A stretch of DNA of 64,000 nt from Micromonospora zingiberis (GCF_004331455.1 NZ_SJJR01000006.1:186001-250000), one strand, 5' to 3'; shown: positions 52,375 through 60,060, counted from the first letter of the stretch. Made by a program: numbers and translations. Notes: generated by a model not told the origin, from the letters alone.

Positions 52375-53496
52375 GTGACCAGACCACGCCGCCGCCACGT
52401 AGCCCTGCTTGCCGCGCTGCTCCTCGCCCCCACGGTGGCGCCCGGGGTGGCGAACGCGAACGGGCCGTTCGTTCCGCCAAGCCAAGAGACCGTCAACCGC
52501 TCCTCGATGCTCAGCGCCGCGGAGGTCTCCGCCGAACTCCGCTCGTTGGAGGCCCGCAGCAAGGGTGCTCTCCGGGTGGAGGAGGTCGGCCGCAGCGGCC
52601 AGGGCCGCCCGCTGGAAGTCGCATACATCGGCACCGGTAGCACCCGGGTCTGGATCCAGGGCCGGATCCACGGAAACGAGCCGTACGGCGCCGAAGCCTC
52701 GTTGGACTTCCTGAAGACCCTGGTGTCCGGCGGCAAGCACGCGCGTGAGGTCCTGGAGAACGTCAGCTTCGCGATCATCCCGCTCTACAACCCCGACGGC
52801 TTCGAGGCGTACCGGCGGCAGGACAGCATCCACAACATCGACCTCAACCGCGACTGGGGGGTCGACCGCCGGATCTTCGACCAGCTCAACGCCGTCCGGG
52901 TCGGCCTTGGCCAAGCCCCGCTGCCCGAGCGGAACTTCACCAGCTACACCCGGCACCGCGCCGTCGAGTCACAGGCATTCTGGTACGCCTGGGCCGACTT
53001 CCTGCCGCACCACATGATCGACCTGCACCACCAGGGCACGTACTACGTCGACGACACCGACGAGATGACGACGTTCTCGGTGGGCATCTCGCTCGACCCC
53101 GGCATGCTCACCTCCGAGCAGTGGAACACCGTACGCCGGATGGGCGTGGTGGCCGCGGACGCCGCCGGCAAGAGCGGCGTGGTCAACGTGACCCGCTACC
53201 CGTACATCAACATTCCGGAGGGCGTCACCTCGGCCTCGATGCTGAACGGGCCCGGCCCGCAGGGTGAGTACGCCAACTGGCGCACCAACGCGATGTTCTT
53301 CGAGTCGCGCGGCGGCATCGGCCACAAGAGCAGCGGCTACATCGTCAAGCAGAACGTCGTCGGGCTCTGGGCCATCGTCGACGCGATGAGCGACGGCTCG
53401 CTGGCGACCGTGGACGCCGACCGGTGGGCGGAGATCCCGGCGCGGGGCGCCACGATCACCACCTGCATCAAGTTCCCCAACCAGTGTGAGTTCTGA
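52375..53496 (+). CDS. secreted M14-family zinc carboxypeptidase
   Basis: A 373-residue secreted enzyme. The GTG at 52375 begins a signal peptide (RPRRRHVALLAALLLAPTVAPGVANA, cleavage near residue 27). The zinc ligands are in IQGRIHGNEPYGAEA (His and Glu of HXXE), with a later His in MIDLHHQGTYYVD; FFESRGGIGH may supply the catalytic Glu. SLDFLKTL and NPDGFEAYRRQD(S)IHNIDLNRDW are family signatures. It should trim C-terminal residues from peptides outside the cell. A perfect 17-bp hairpin follows. Confidence 0.88.
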   Translation: MTRPRRRHVALLAALLLAPTVAPGVANANGPFVPPSQETVNRSSMLSAAEVSAELRSLEARSKGALRVEEVGRSGQGRPLEVAYIGTGSTRVWIQGRIHGNEPYGAEASLDFLKTLVSGGKHAREVLENVSFAIIPLYNPDGFEAYRRQDSIHNIDLNRDWGVDRRIFDQLNAVRVGLGQAPLPERNFTSYTRHRAVESQAFWYAWADFLPHHMIDLHHQGTYYVDDTDEMTTFSVGISLDPGMLTSEQWNTVRRMGVVAADAAGKSGVVNVTRYPYINIPEGVTSASMLNGPGPQGEYANWRTNAMFFESRGGIGHKSSGYIVKQNVVGLWAIVDAMSDGSLATVDADRWAEIPARGATITTCIKFPNQCEF

Positions 53497-53520
53497 TCCC
53501 CGGCACGGTTGCTGACACCG

Positions 53521-53563
53521 CAGTGGCGGTTCACCCCTCTCTCGTCGGGGTGAACCGCCACTG
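53521..53563. terminator. perfect 17-bp bidirectional hairpin between M14 and mycoredoxin genes
   Basis: CAGTGGCGGTTCACCCC (53521-53537) pairs with GGGGTGAACCGCCACTG (53547-53563) around a 9-base loop. It lies in the 72-base gap between two convergent genes and would work in both directions. Confidence 0.85.
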
Positions 53564-53568
53564 TCTGG

Positions 53569-53811
53569 TTACGCGGCGATGCTGGCCAGGTGCTGCTTGA
53601 CCTGGGTGATCGACGGGTTGGTCAGCGAGCTGCCGTCGGCGAAACGCAGCGTGGGGACGGTCTGGTTGCCGCCGTTGACGCTCATCACGAAGTCAGCGGC
53701 CGCCGGATCCTGCTCGATGTCGACCACCTGGTAGGCGATCCCCTCCCGGTCGAGCTGCGACTTCAGCCGGTGGCAGTAGCCGCACCAGGGAGTCGAGTAC
53801 ATCGTCAGCAT
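53569..53811 (-). CDS. mrx1: mycoredoxin / glutaredoxin-family thiol-disulfide reductase
   Basis: The 80-residue protein has a CGYC active site at residues 10-13 (MLTMYSTPWCGYCHRLK), the cis-Pro segment QTVPTLRFADG and a C-terminal helix, as in mycobacterial Mrx1 (Rv3198A). Mycoredoxin reduces mycothiol mixed disulfides; the mycothiol gene mshB in this window agrees. GGAGGATC lies 7 bases before the ATG at 53809-53811; longer upstream frame is not supported. It is divergent from uvrD2, as expected from the mycobacterial neighbourhood, although orientation differs. Confidence 0.87.
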   Translation of the reverse strand: MLTMYSTPWCGYCHRLKSQLDREGIAYQVVDIEQDPAAADFVMSVNGGNQTVPTLRFADGSSLTNPSITQVKQHLASIAA

Positions 53812-53902
53812 GGTCAGATCCTCCAACGTCGGGCCCGGCTGGGTGCTGATCAGCACAGGCTATCCGCTGCAACGTCCGGGGCAGCTGAGACAATTCCCCG
53901 TT

Positions 53903-56053
53903 GTGGTGGTCAACTCCGCGGCTGAACGCGTGCTCGCCGGGCTCGACCCCGAGCAACGCTCGGCGGTCACCGCCCCCGCCGGGCCGGTCTGCGTACTGGC
54001 CGGTGCCGGCACCGGCAAGACGCGGGCGGTGACGTCGCGGATCGCGTACCGGTCGTTGACCGGTGAGATGGCCGCCCGGCATGTGCTCGCGGTCACCTTC
54101 ACCGCCCGGGCCGCCGCCGAACTGCGCCATCGGCTCGCCCAACTCGGCGTGGCCGGCGTGCAGGCACGTACCTTCCACGCGGCGGCGCTGCGCCAGGTGC
54201 GCTACTTCGCGCCCCGGCTGCTCGGCGGGCGGGCCATGCCGGAGCTGCTGGACAGCAAGGTCCGGCTGGTCACCCTCGCCGCCGCCCGGGCCGGGCTGCG
54301 GGCCGACCGGACGGCCGCCCGGGACCTCGCCGGTGAGTTCGAGTGGGCCAAGTCCTCCCTGGTAGAGCCGGGGGAGTACGTGGTGGCGGCGGCCAAGGCG
54401 CTGCGCGAGACACCGTACGAGCCGGCCAAGGTCGCCGAGGTCTTCGCCGCGTACGAGAAACTCAAGCGCGCCAACGGGGTGATCGACTTCGAGGACGTGC
54501 TACGGGCCGCGGTCTGGGGCATCGAGGAGCACCCGGACGTCGCCGAGCAGGTCCGCAGCCAGTACCGGCACTTCGTCGTCGACGAGTACCAGGACGTCAA
54601 CCCGTTGCAGCAACGGCTGCTGGACGCCTGGCTGGGCGGCCGGGACGACGTGACCGTGGTCGGCGACGCCAGCCAGACGATCTACTCGTTCACCGGGGCG
54701 ACGTCGTCGTACCTGGTCGATTTCCCGCGCCGGCACCGTGACGCCACCGTGGTCCGGCTGGTCCGCGACTACCGTTCCACCCCGCAGGTGGTCGGCCTGG
54801 CCAACGCCGTCATCTCCCAGGCGCGGGGCACCGAGGCCCGGCTGCGCCTGGAACTGGTCGGCCAGCGCCCGGCCGGTCCCGAGCCGGAGCGGCGGATCTT
54901 CACCGACGAGCCGGCGGAGGCCAACGCGGTCGCCGCCCGCTGCCGTGCGCTGGTGCAGGCCGGCACGCCGGCCCGCGAGATCGCCGTGCTGTTCCGCACC
55001 AACGCCCAGTCTGAGGCGTACGAGAAGGCGCTCGCCGAGGCGGGTGTGCCGTACGTGGTGCAGGGGGCCGAGCGGTTCTTCGAACGGGTCGAGGTACGCC
55101 AGGCGATGGTGGCGCTGCGCGCGGCCACCCGATCGATACCCGGCGAGACGCCACTGCCGGTGGCGGTGGTCGAGGCGCTGGCGGCCGTCGGTTGGGCCGC
55201 CGACTCGCCTCCGCCCGGCGGGGCCGCCCGGGAACGCTGGGAGGCGCTGGCCGCGCTGGTCCAGCTCGCCGAGGAGTACGCGGCCACACCGCAGCTCCTG
55301 CCGCTCGGCGCGGCGGCCACCGTCGAGCGCCCGGTCACCCTGGCCGACTTCACCGACGAACTGGCCCGGCGGGCGGCACAGCAGCACGCGCCGACCGTGG
55401 AGGGCGTCACGCTGGCCTCCCTGCACTCGGCGAAGGGCCTGGAATGGGACGCGGTGTTCCTGGTCGGCCTGGCCGAGGGCACCCTGCCCACCACGTACGC
55501 CCGCACCACCGAGCAGGTCGAGGAGGAGCGCCGGCTGCTCTACGTCGGCATTACCCGGGCCCGCCAGTGGCTCTGGCTGTCGTACGCCTCGGCACGCTCG
55601 CCGGGCGGGCGGGCCCGGCGGCCCTGCCGCTTCCTGCCCCAGCTCTCCCCGTCCGGCCCGGCGGAGCGGGCCGCCGGTACCCGCCCGGCCCCCGGTGCCC
55701 AGCGGCGGGCCAACCGGATCGTCTCCTGTCGGATCTGCGGCACGACCCTGCTCGCCGGGCCGGACCGCAAGCTGGGTCGCTGCGCGACCTGCCCCTCCGA
55801 CATCGACGACGAACTGCACGAGCGGCTGCGTGAGTGGCGGTCCCGGGTGGCGGACACGCAGAAGGTGCCCGCCTACGTCGTCTTCACCGACGCCACCCTG
55901 GTCGCGCTCGCCGAACGGCGCCCGGGCCGGGCCGAGGAACTCGTCGCCATCGCCGGGATCGGCCCCCGCAAGCTGGGCCTGTACGGCGAGGCCGTGCTGG
56001 CGTTGGTGGGCGGCGCGGCGGTCGAGGAAATCTGCCCACAGAAAAGTTTCTGA
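53903..56053 (+). CDS. uvrD2: UvrD2-type superfamily I DNA helicase with HRDC domain
   Basis: The 716-residue helicase has Walker A LAGAGTGKTR, motif II VVDEYQDVNPLQQ, GDASQTIYSFTGA, VRLVRDYRSTPQV, LHSAKGLEWDAVFLVG and YVGITRARQWLWLSYA. After the motor come a tetracysteine motif (CRICG...CATC), which mycobacterial UvrD2 also has, and a C-terminal HRDC domain (PAYVVFTDATLVALAERRP ... IAGIGPRKLGLYGEAVL). It unwinds DNA in repair or replication restart. GTG codons at 53903 and 53906 are the possible starts. The whiB7 promoter follows directly. Confidence 0.92.
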   Translation: MVVNSAAERVLAGLDPEQRSAVTAPAGPVCVLAGAGTGKTRAVTSRIAYRSLTGEMAARHVLAVTFTARAAAELRHRLAQLGVAGVQARTFHAAALRQVRYFAPRLLGGRAMPELLDSKVRLVTLAAARAGLRADRTAARDLAGEFEWAKSSLVEPGEYVVAAAKALRETPYEPAKVAEVFAAYEKLKRANGVIDFEDVLRAAVWGIEEHPDVAEQVRSQYRHFVVDEYQDVNPLQQRLLDAWLGGRDDVTVVGDASQTIYSFTGATSSYLVDFPRRHRDATVVRLVRDYRSTPQVVGLANAVISQARGTEARLRLELVGQRPAGPEPERRIFTDEPAEANAVAARCRALVQAGTPAREIAVLFRTNAQSEAYEKALAEAGVPYVVQGAERFFERVEVRQAMVALRAATRSIPGETPLPVAVVEALAAVGWAADSPPPGGAARERWEALAALVQLAEEYAATPQLLPLGAAATVERPVTLADFTDELARRAAQQHAPTVEGVTLASLHSAKGLEWDAVFLVGLAEGTLPTTYARTTEQVEEERRLLYVGITRARQWLWLSYASARSPGGRARRPCRFLPQLSPSGPAERAAGTRPAPGAQRRANRIVSCRICGTTLLAGPDRKLGRCATCPSDIDDELHERLREWRSRVADTQKVPAYVVFTDATLVALAERRPGRAEELVAIAGIGPRKLGLYGEAVLALVGGAAVEEICPQKSF

Positions 56054-56062
56054 ATCAGGCCG

Positions 56063-56101
56063 TTAATTCGTTTGCCCTCGCCCTACCGGCCGGCATAGCC
56101 T
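56063..56101 (+). promoter_or_regulatory. whiB7 promoter with AT-rich WhiB7-type element
   Basis: An AT-rich hexamer TTAATT (56063-56068) is followed by three bases, a -35 TTGCCC (56072-56077), an 18-base spacer and a -10 TAGCCT (56096-56101). An AT-rich block three bases upstream of the -35 is the known mark of promoters that WhiB7 activates through its AT-hook with the housekeeping sigma factor. That implies autoregulation. The start of transcription should be near 56108, 10 bases into the gap after uvrD2. Confidence 0.75.
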
Positions 56102-56190
56102 CAGGACACACCTCGGGAGGGGCCCTGTTCGGGCTGCTCACGGGGGATGTCCGAGTCGACCACGAGTGAACGTCGAAGGAGGTGGCCCCA

Positions 56191-56478
56191 ATGGAGAGCT
56201 CCGTCTACCAGCGTCCGATGGCGCTGCCCGTTGCCGTCGCTCCGCTGTCGGCTGCCCTGACTGTCGCCGTGGTTCCGCTGTCGGCTGTCCGGGCGACCGT
56301 TGCCAATGCGCGACCGTGGGCTCCGCAGGTGCACCAGGGCGAGGTTCAGGCCGAGCTGATCCTTGCGTCGGCGCCGAACGGGATCCAGGGCACCAGTGGC
56401 TTCACGGGTAAGGGCGTCGATGGCGCCAACAAGCGGATGGACGTCCGCGGTGTTCCACCTCGAGGTAGACCGGTCTGA
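56191..56478 (+). CDS. upstream ORF in the whiB7 leader (95 codons)
   Basis: The ATG at 56191 has an almost ideal Shine-Dalgarno sequence (AAGGAGGT, 56176-56183, 7-base spacing), far better than most genes here. The product, MESSVYQRPMALPVAVAPLS..., is rich in Val, Ala and Pro and looks like no known family. Its stop lies 24 bases before the stem of an intrinsic terminator. The 3' codons (56444-56450, TCCGCGG) can pair with the terminator's left arm. These features fit a regulatory leader ORF whose translation sets whiB7 read-through, rather than a functional protein. Confidence 0.75.
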   Translation: MESSVYQRPMALPVAVAPLSAALTVAVVPLSAVRATVANARPWAPQVHQGEVQAELILASAPNGIQGTSGFTGKGVDGANKRMDVRGVPPRGRPV

Positions 56479-56502
56479 CCACCAGACCACCGGCTCACCT
56501 TG

Positions 56503-56546
56503 AGGCCGCGGAACCCGCATACCGGGATCCGCGGCCTTAGTTTTTT
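56503..56546 (+). terminator. whiB7 leader attenuator: intrinsic terminator with U-tract
   Basis: GGCCGCGGA (56504-56512) pairs with TCCGCGGCC (56528-56536), with an inner CCCG/CGGG stem, and is followed by TTAGTTTTTT. This is the only hairpin in the window with a real U-tract. It lies 64 bases before the whiB7 start and inside its own leader, so it must be a conditional terminator. A smaller hairpin (56472-56488) overlaps the uORF stop. Confidence 0.85.
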
Positions 56547-56610
56547 GCACCGCCGAAGTACGTCGGACCAGCGATCCACGAGATCGAAATGAGAGAGAGG
56601 TGACCGGGAG

Positions 56611-56976
56611 ATGAGTCTGGCGTTGGCCCCGCTCGACCTGAACGTCGAGACCGAGGCGAACCTGCCCTGCCGGAAGTTCGACCCCGACCTGTGGTTCTCC
56701 GACTCGCCCACCGACCTGGACGTGGCCAAGTCGCTCTGCGGGGACTGCCCGCTGCGCGTCGAGTGCCTCGCCGGCGCGGTCGAGCGGGCCGAGCCCTGGG
56801 GCGTCTGGGGTGGCGAGATCTTCGAGCGTGGCGCGGTCGTACCGCGCAAGCGGCCCCGTGGCCGCCCGCGTAAGGAGGACCTCGCCCGTGACGCCGCGCT
56901 GCGGGTCGAGGCCGAGGCGCGGTTGGCGGCCAATGGCCTTGCCACCTCGCGCAGCGCCGTCCGGCTGGCTGCCTGA
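56611..56976 (+). CDS. whiB7: WhiB7 iron-sulfur transcription factor (intrinsic antibiotic resistance)
   Basis: The 121-residue protein has the WhiB cluster ligands Cys20, Cys43, Cys46 and Cys52 (C-x22-C-x2-C-x5-C), the G(V/I)WGG turn (64-68) and the C-terminal AT-hook RGRPRK (83-88) that identifies the WhiB7 subclass. WhiB7 binds the principal sigma factor and activates genes for resistance to ribosome-targeting antibiotics. It lies downstream of uvrD2, as in mycobacteria, behind a ~500-nt leader with an upstream ORF and terminator. AGAGAGAGGTGACCGGGAG holds the ribosome binding site. Confidence 0.95.
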   Translation: MSLALAPLDLNVETEANLPCRKFDPDLWFSDSPTDLDVAKSLCGDCPLRVECLAGAVERAEPWGVWGGEIFERGAVVPRKRPRGRPRKEDLARDAALRVEAEARLAANGLATSRSAVRLAA

Positions 56977-57037
56977 CATGTTCCCGAACCGGACCATCCC
57001 CGCCGGTACCGCACCGGCCGAGAGAAAGCAGACCCCC

Positions 57038-57217
57038 ATGTTGCACCTGCCCAGCGGAGTCGCCGAAATGCAACTACTTCACGAAGCGTTGTCGAGGGCT
57101 CGAATGCTCCGGCCTCAGGCCGGTCGCATCACCACGAGCACTGAGGCAACCCGATCCGCCCGTACCGTCGCCATGGCCGTCCGCACCCGGTCGGCCCGCG
57201 AACTGGGCGCTCTGTAG
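57038..57217 (+). CDS. small protein of 59 residues downstream of whiB7, unknown
   Basis: The frame opens at ATG 57038 (MLHLPSGVAEMQLLHEALSRARML...), preceded by GAGAGAAAGCAG. The product is a probable amphipathic helix followed by a Ser/Thr/Arg-rich part (RITTSTEATRSARTVAMAVRTRSAREL). It lies 61 bases after whiB7 on the same strand, before a strong terminator, so it should share the whiB7 transcript and be induced with it. No family recognised; coding status moderately supported. Confidence 0.5.
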   Translation: MLHLPSGVAEMQLLHEALSRARMLRPQAGRITTSTEATRSARTVAMAVRTRSARELGAL

Positions 57218-57233
57218 TACCACCACACCGAAC

Positions 57234-57266
57234 CGGCGGGCGGGGACGTCAAGTCCCCGCCCGCCG
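57234..57266 (+). terminator. perfect 14-bp hairpin ending the whiB7 transcript
   Basis: CGGCGGGCGGGGAC (57234-57247) pairs with GTCCCCGCCCGCCG (57253-57266) around a 5-base loop, 17 bases after the small gene. It is immediately followed by repeat copy C. Confidence 0.8.
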
Positions 57267-57274
57267 ACGCGTGT

Positions 57275-57328
57275 GCAAGGAAGGGCCCCCTGTTAACGCC
57301 TCCGGTGGTAAAGGGGCCCCTTGTTAAC
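57275..57328. repeat. dispersed ~54-bp AGGAAGGG repeat, copy C
   Basis: The copy reads GCAAGGAAGGGCCCCCTGTT, AACGCCTCCGGTGGTAAAGG and ends GGCCCCTTGTTAAC. It has the same GGAAGGG start, AACGCC box and TTAAC end as copy B. It lies between the convergent whiB7 unit and ABC1-kinase gene. The remaining gap (57329-57480) shows only imperfect tandem GGTGGCGC-type runs. Confidence 0.75.
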
Positions 57329-57480
57329 AAAGTGCTTTTGCGACCGGTCGCGCGGGAAGGTTGGTGGCGCATGCGGCCGGTGGCGCGGCAAGGTCGGTGG
57401 CGCATGCGAGCGGTGGCGTCGGCGGGCCGTGGCGGACGCGCCGTGATGCGGGCGAGTGGTGGCGCGGGGCGGTGGCGTGG

Positions 57481-58809
57481 TCAGCTGACCGCGGCGAAGC
57501 CGGGCAGCCAGCGTTCCAGGATGCCGCGATAGGGCGCCTTTGCCTCCAGTTGACACAGCACGCCGATCGACCCGAGGGTCACCCGGTGGATGAGCAGGTA
57601 CGACGGCGGCAGGTTGAGCTGCCGACCGAACTGGTACGCCGGTGAGCGTGGGTTCGCCAGCCGGGCGGCCTCGGCCCGCAGCCAGGCCCGGGTGAACCGG
57701 AACTCGTCGGTGGCGATCGGATCGAGCATCGGACGCAGGAACTCCAGCAGCCCGTGGGCGTCGATCGGAGCGTCGGAGCTGACGAAGCCCTCGGACCGTA
57801 GGCCGGCGACCACCTCGTCGGCGTCGCCGCGCAGGGCGAGACCCGCGATGCGGCCGATGGGTTCCGGGGTTCCGTCCGGCATCCGGGCCACCGCGCCGAA
57901 GTCGATCACTCCGAGCCGGCCGTCGGGGAGCAGCCGGAAGTTGCCGGGGTGCGGGTCGGCGTGCAGCAATCCGGCCCGCGCGGGTGCCGACAGGTGAAGG
58001 GTGGCCATCAGCCGCCCCGCCTCGTTGCGCTGCTGCTCGCTGCCCTCCCGGATGATGTCGGCCATCGGCGTGCCCTCGACCCATTCGGTGACCAGCACCC
58101 GGGGCGAGGCGAAGAACACCATCGGTACGTAGATCTCGGCGTCGTCCGCGTACGCGGTGGCGAAGGCGCGCTGCGACTCCGCCTCCAACTCGTAGTCCAA
58201 CTCCTCGGTGATTCGCTCCCGCAACTCGGCCAGGAGCGGTTTGACGTCCAGCCCCGGCTGGATGGCCCGGAACATGCCGCCCAACCGGGAGAGCTGTTTG
58301 AGGTCGGCGAGCAGCGCGTCACCGGCGCCCGGATATTGGATCTTGACGGCTGCGGCGCGACCCGTGCCGTCCGGCATCCGCCACACCGCGCGGTGCACCT
58401 GGCCGATGCTGGCCGCGGCGGCCGGGGAGTCGTCGAAGCTCACGAACCGGTCCCGCCAGGCGGGGCCGAGTTGCTCGGCGAGCACCTTGTGCACGCTGGC
58501 GACCGGTAGCGGTGGGGCGGCTTCCTGGAGTTTGGTCAGGGCCTGCCGGTAGGGCGCGGCGATCTCTTCCGGCAGCGCGGCCTCGAAGACCGACAGCGCC
58601 TGGCCGAACTTCATCGCCCCACCCTTGAGCTGGCCGAGGACGCTGAACAACTGCTCGGCCGTACGCTGCTGGATCTCCGCTGAGATCACGTCAGAGGCGA
58701 GCCCGGTGACGCGCTTTCCCATGCCGAGGACGGTCCGGCCGGCGAAGCCGAGCGGCAGAGCGGCGAGCTTGGCGGTCCGGGAGACGGCCCGGCGCGGGAT
58801 GTCGGTCAC
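57481..58809 (-). CDS. ABC1/UbiB/AarF-family atypical kinase
   Basis: The 442-residue protein has all ABC1 marks: GGAMKFGQALSVFEAALP (KxGQ motif), AAAASIGQVHRAVW (Ala-rich loop replacing the P-loop), the VKIQYPGAG lysine, LDYELEAESQRAFA, HADPHPGNFRLL and VIDFGAVARM. Such proteins bind ATP and support lipid or quinone metabolism. It corresponds to mycobacterial Rv3197, beside whiB7, where the product has been linked with macrolide tolerance. The GTG at 58807-58809 is the most sensible start; the frame extends upstream without a ribosome binding site. Confidence 0.88.
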   Translation of the reverse strand: MTDIPRRAVSRTAKLAALPLGFAGRTVLGMGKRVTGLASDVISAEIQQRTAEQLFSVLGQLKGGAMKFGQALSVFEAALPEEIAAPYRQALTKLQEAAPPLPVASVHKVLAEQLGPAWRDRFVSFDDSPAAAASIGQVHRAVWRMPDGTGRAAAVKIQYPGAGDALLADLKQLSRLGGMFRAIQPGLDVKPLLAELRERITEELDYELEAESQRAFATAYADDAEIYVPMVFFASPRVLVTEWVEGTPMADIIREGSEQQRNEAGRLMATLHLSAPARAGLLHADPHPGNFRLLPDGRLGVIDFGAVARMPDGTPEPIGRIAGLALRGDADEVVAGLRSEGFVSSDAPIDAHGLLEFLRPMLDPIATDEFRFTRAWLRAEAARLANPRSPAYQFGRQLNLPPSYLLIHRVTLGSIGVLCQLEAKAPYRGILERWLPGFAAVS

Positions 58810-58819
58810 CTGGCCATTG

Positions 58820-59914
58820 TTACCGACTCCGTGGGCCCGCTGCTGCTGTGCGGCCGGGCTGGCCACCAGGCACCTTGGTACGCGAGCACCCGCAGCGGGG
58901 ATGCGGCGGCCAGTGGCGGCGCCGGAGGTTGCCCGGCGAAATGATCTCGATCGCTGCGCCGAGGGTCTCCGGCGTGCCTCCGTCGAGCTGGTGCAGGGCC
59001 TCGCCGACCGCGACCGCGGTGGCCGCCAGCAGCACGCTCGCGGCGCAGCTCGGCGTGACCGGGCGGCTGGCGAGCTGGGCGGCCAGCGTCGGCCAGTCGG
59101 GATCACGGTCGGTGCGGTGCAGGTCGAGGCAGCCCAGGCAGGGCCCGTCCGGTGGCCGGACCAGCGGCCCGATCACCGGGACACCCTCCCGAATGTCGAC
59201 CAGCAGGTGTGGTTGCCGCCGCTGGGCGTGGCCGGCGGCCAGGAGTGCGGCGGGTCGGTCGGCGCCCAGTTGGATCACCAGGTCGGGTCGTGGCCGGCGC
59301 GGCGGGTTGGTGCCGGTGCCGGGTGCCGAGCGGTCCACGGCGGCCCGGACCGCCGGGCTGAGCGGACGGCCGATCTCGCCGGCTGCGATGCCGGTGCCGA
59401 CCAGGTCGATCGGCCGGACCGGGCCGGGCAGGTCGGGGTGGACGTGGCCGACGCCGGCCTGGGCCAGGGCCACGGCAATGGCGGCGCCGAGCGGGCCGGC
59501 GCCGGTGACCGTGACCCGGCTGGCCAGGCGGCGACGGAGCACCTGGGCGGGGGTTCCCGGGAGCCGGGCGGCGACGAGCGCCAACGCGGCGGCCTCCGTG
59601 GCCAGCCGGGCGCGGCGTGCTCCGGTGAGCTCGCGGGGCACGAGGGTGTGCGCCGGCACCACCAGTCCGGCGGAGCGCAGGGCGTCGAGCAGGGTGCGGG
59701 CGTGCTCGGTACGCGCATCCGCCCCGGTCAACACCTGCCGTTCGCTGTGGGCGCCGTCGAGCAGGTCGAGTAGCCCGGCGGCCCGTGGGTCCGCGATCTC
59801 CACGAGGACGGCCCGTTCCTGGTCGAGCCCGAGCTGGAGGGTGTGCCGGTCGCGCCAGAGTCGGCTGAGTCCGGGCAACAGGGTGGGGCGGGGGGACGGA
59901 AGGGATGACGGCAT
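58820..59914 (-). CDS. ThiF/E1-like protein with N-terminal winged-helix-type domain
   Basis: The 364-residue protein has an N-terminal ~100 residues (LSRLWRDRHTLQLGLDQERAVLVE...) like the peptide-binding domain seen in TOMM-associated ThiF proteins, then an adenylate-binding Rossmann fold (SRVTVTGAGPLGAAIAVALAQAGVGHV) and zinc-site Cys pairs (PCLGC and RCGC). No YcaO gene or precursor peptide lies nearby, so a role in peptide modification is unproven; it may be a solo family member kept beside ABC1 kinases in actinomycetes. The ATG at 59912-59914 is chosen; a GTG at 59920 is possible. Confidence 0.75.
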   Translation of the reverse strand: MPSSLPSPRPTLLPGLSRLWRDRHTLQLGLDQERAVLVEIADPRAAGLLDLLDGAHSERQVLTGADARTEHARTLLDALRSAGLVVPAHTLVPRELTGARRARLATEAAALALVAARLPGTPAQVLRRRLASRVTVTGAGPLGAAIAVALAQAGVGHVHPDLPGPVRPIDLVGTGIAAGEIGRPLSPAVRAAVDRSAPGTGTNPPRRPRPDLVIQLGADRPAALLAAGHAQRRQPHLLVDIREGVPVIGPLVRPPDGPCLGCLDLHRTDRDPDWPTLAAQLASRPVTPSCAASVLLAATAVAVGEALHQLDGGTPETLGAAIEIISPGNLRRRHWPPHPRCGCSRTKVPGGQPGRTAAAGPRSR

Positions 59915-59954
59915 GGGCACGAATAGTGACCGAATCCCCGCTCTCCGTCGATCG

Positions 59955-60016
59955 TTGTCCACAGGTGGGCAGCCCCAGATCCAGCGCTGTCCACAGGATT
60001 TGCCGAGATATCCACA
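59955..60016. promoter_or_regulatory. cluster of three DnaA-box-like 9-mers
   Basis: TTGTCCACA (59955-59963) is the high-GC actinomycete DnaA-box consensus. CTGTCCACA (59987-59995) and ATATCCACA (60008-60016) follow in the same orientation, 32 and 21 bases apart. They lie upstream of the ThiF-like gene, between it and a strong hairpin. Possible roles are regulation by DnaA or DnaA titration; an origin is unlikely because dnaA, dnaN and gyrB are not nearby. Confidence 0.55.
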
Positions 60017-60060
60017 ACCGGCGGGTAACTGGAGTCGGCCGTCCGACAGTCAGCCGGACA

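Noticed and set aside
52036..52956. Minus-strand open frame of 306 codons opposite the M14 peptidase gene
   Set aside because: It is antisense to a clear secreted peptidase with zinc motifs and has no ribosome binding site or family resemblance.
57340..57480. Imperfect GGTGGCGC-type tandem words, possible CRISPR-like or minisatellite array
   Set aside because: Unit length and spacing vary, no spacers of constant size exist and no cas genes are present.
59955..60016. Chromosomal origin of replication
   Set aside because: Only three boxes, no AT-rich unwinding region and no dnaA, dnaN, recF or gyrB genes nearby.
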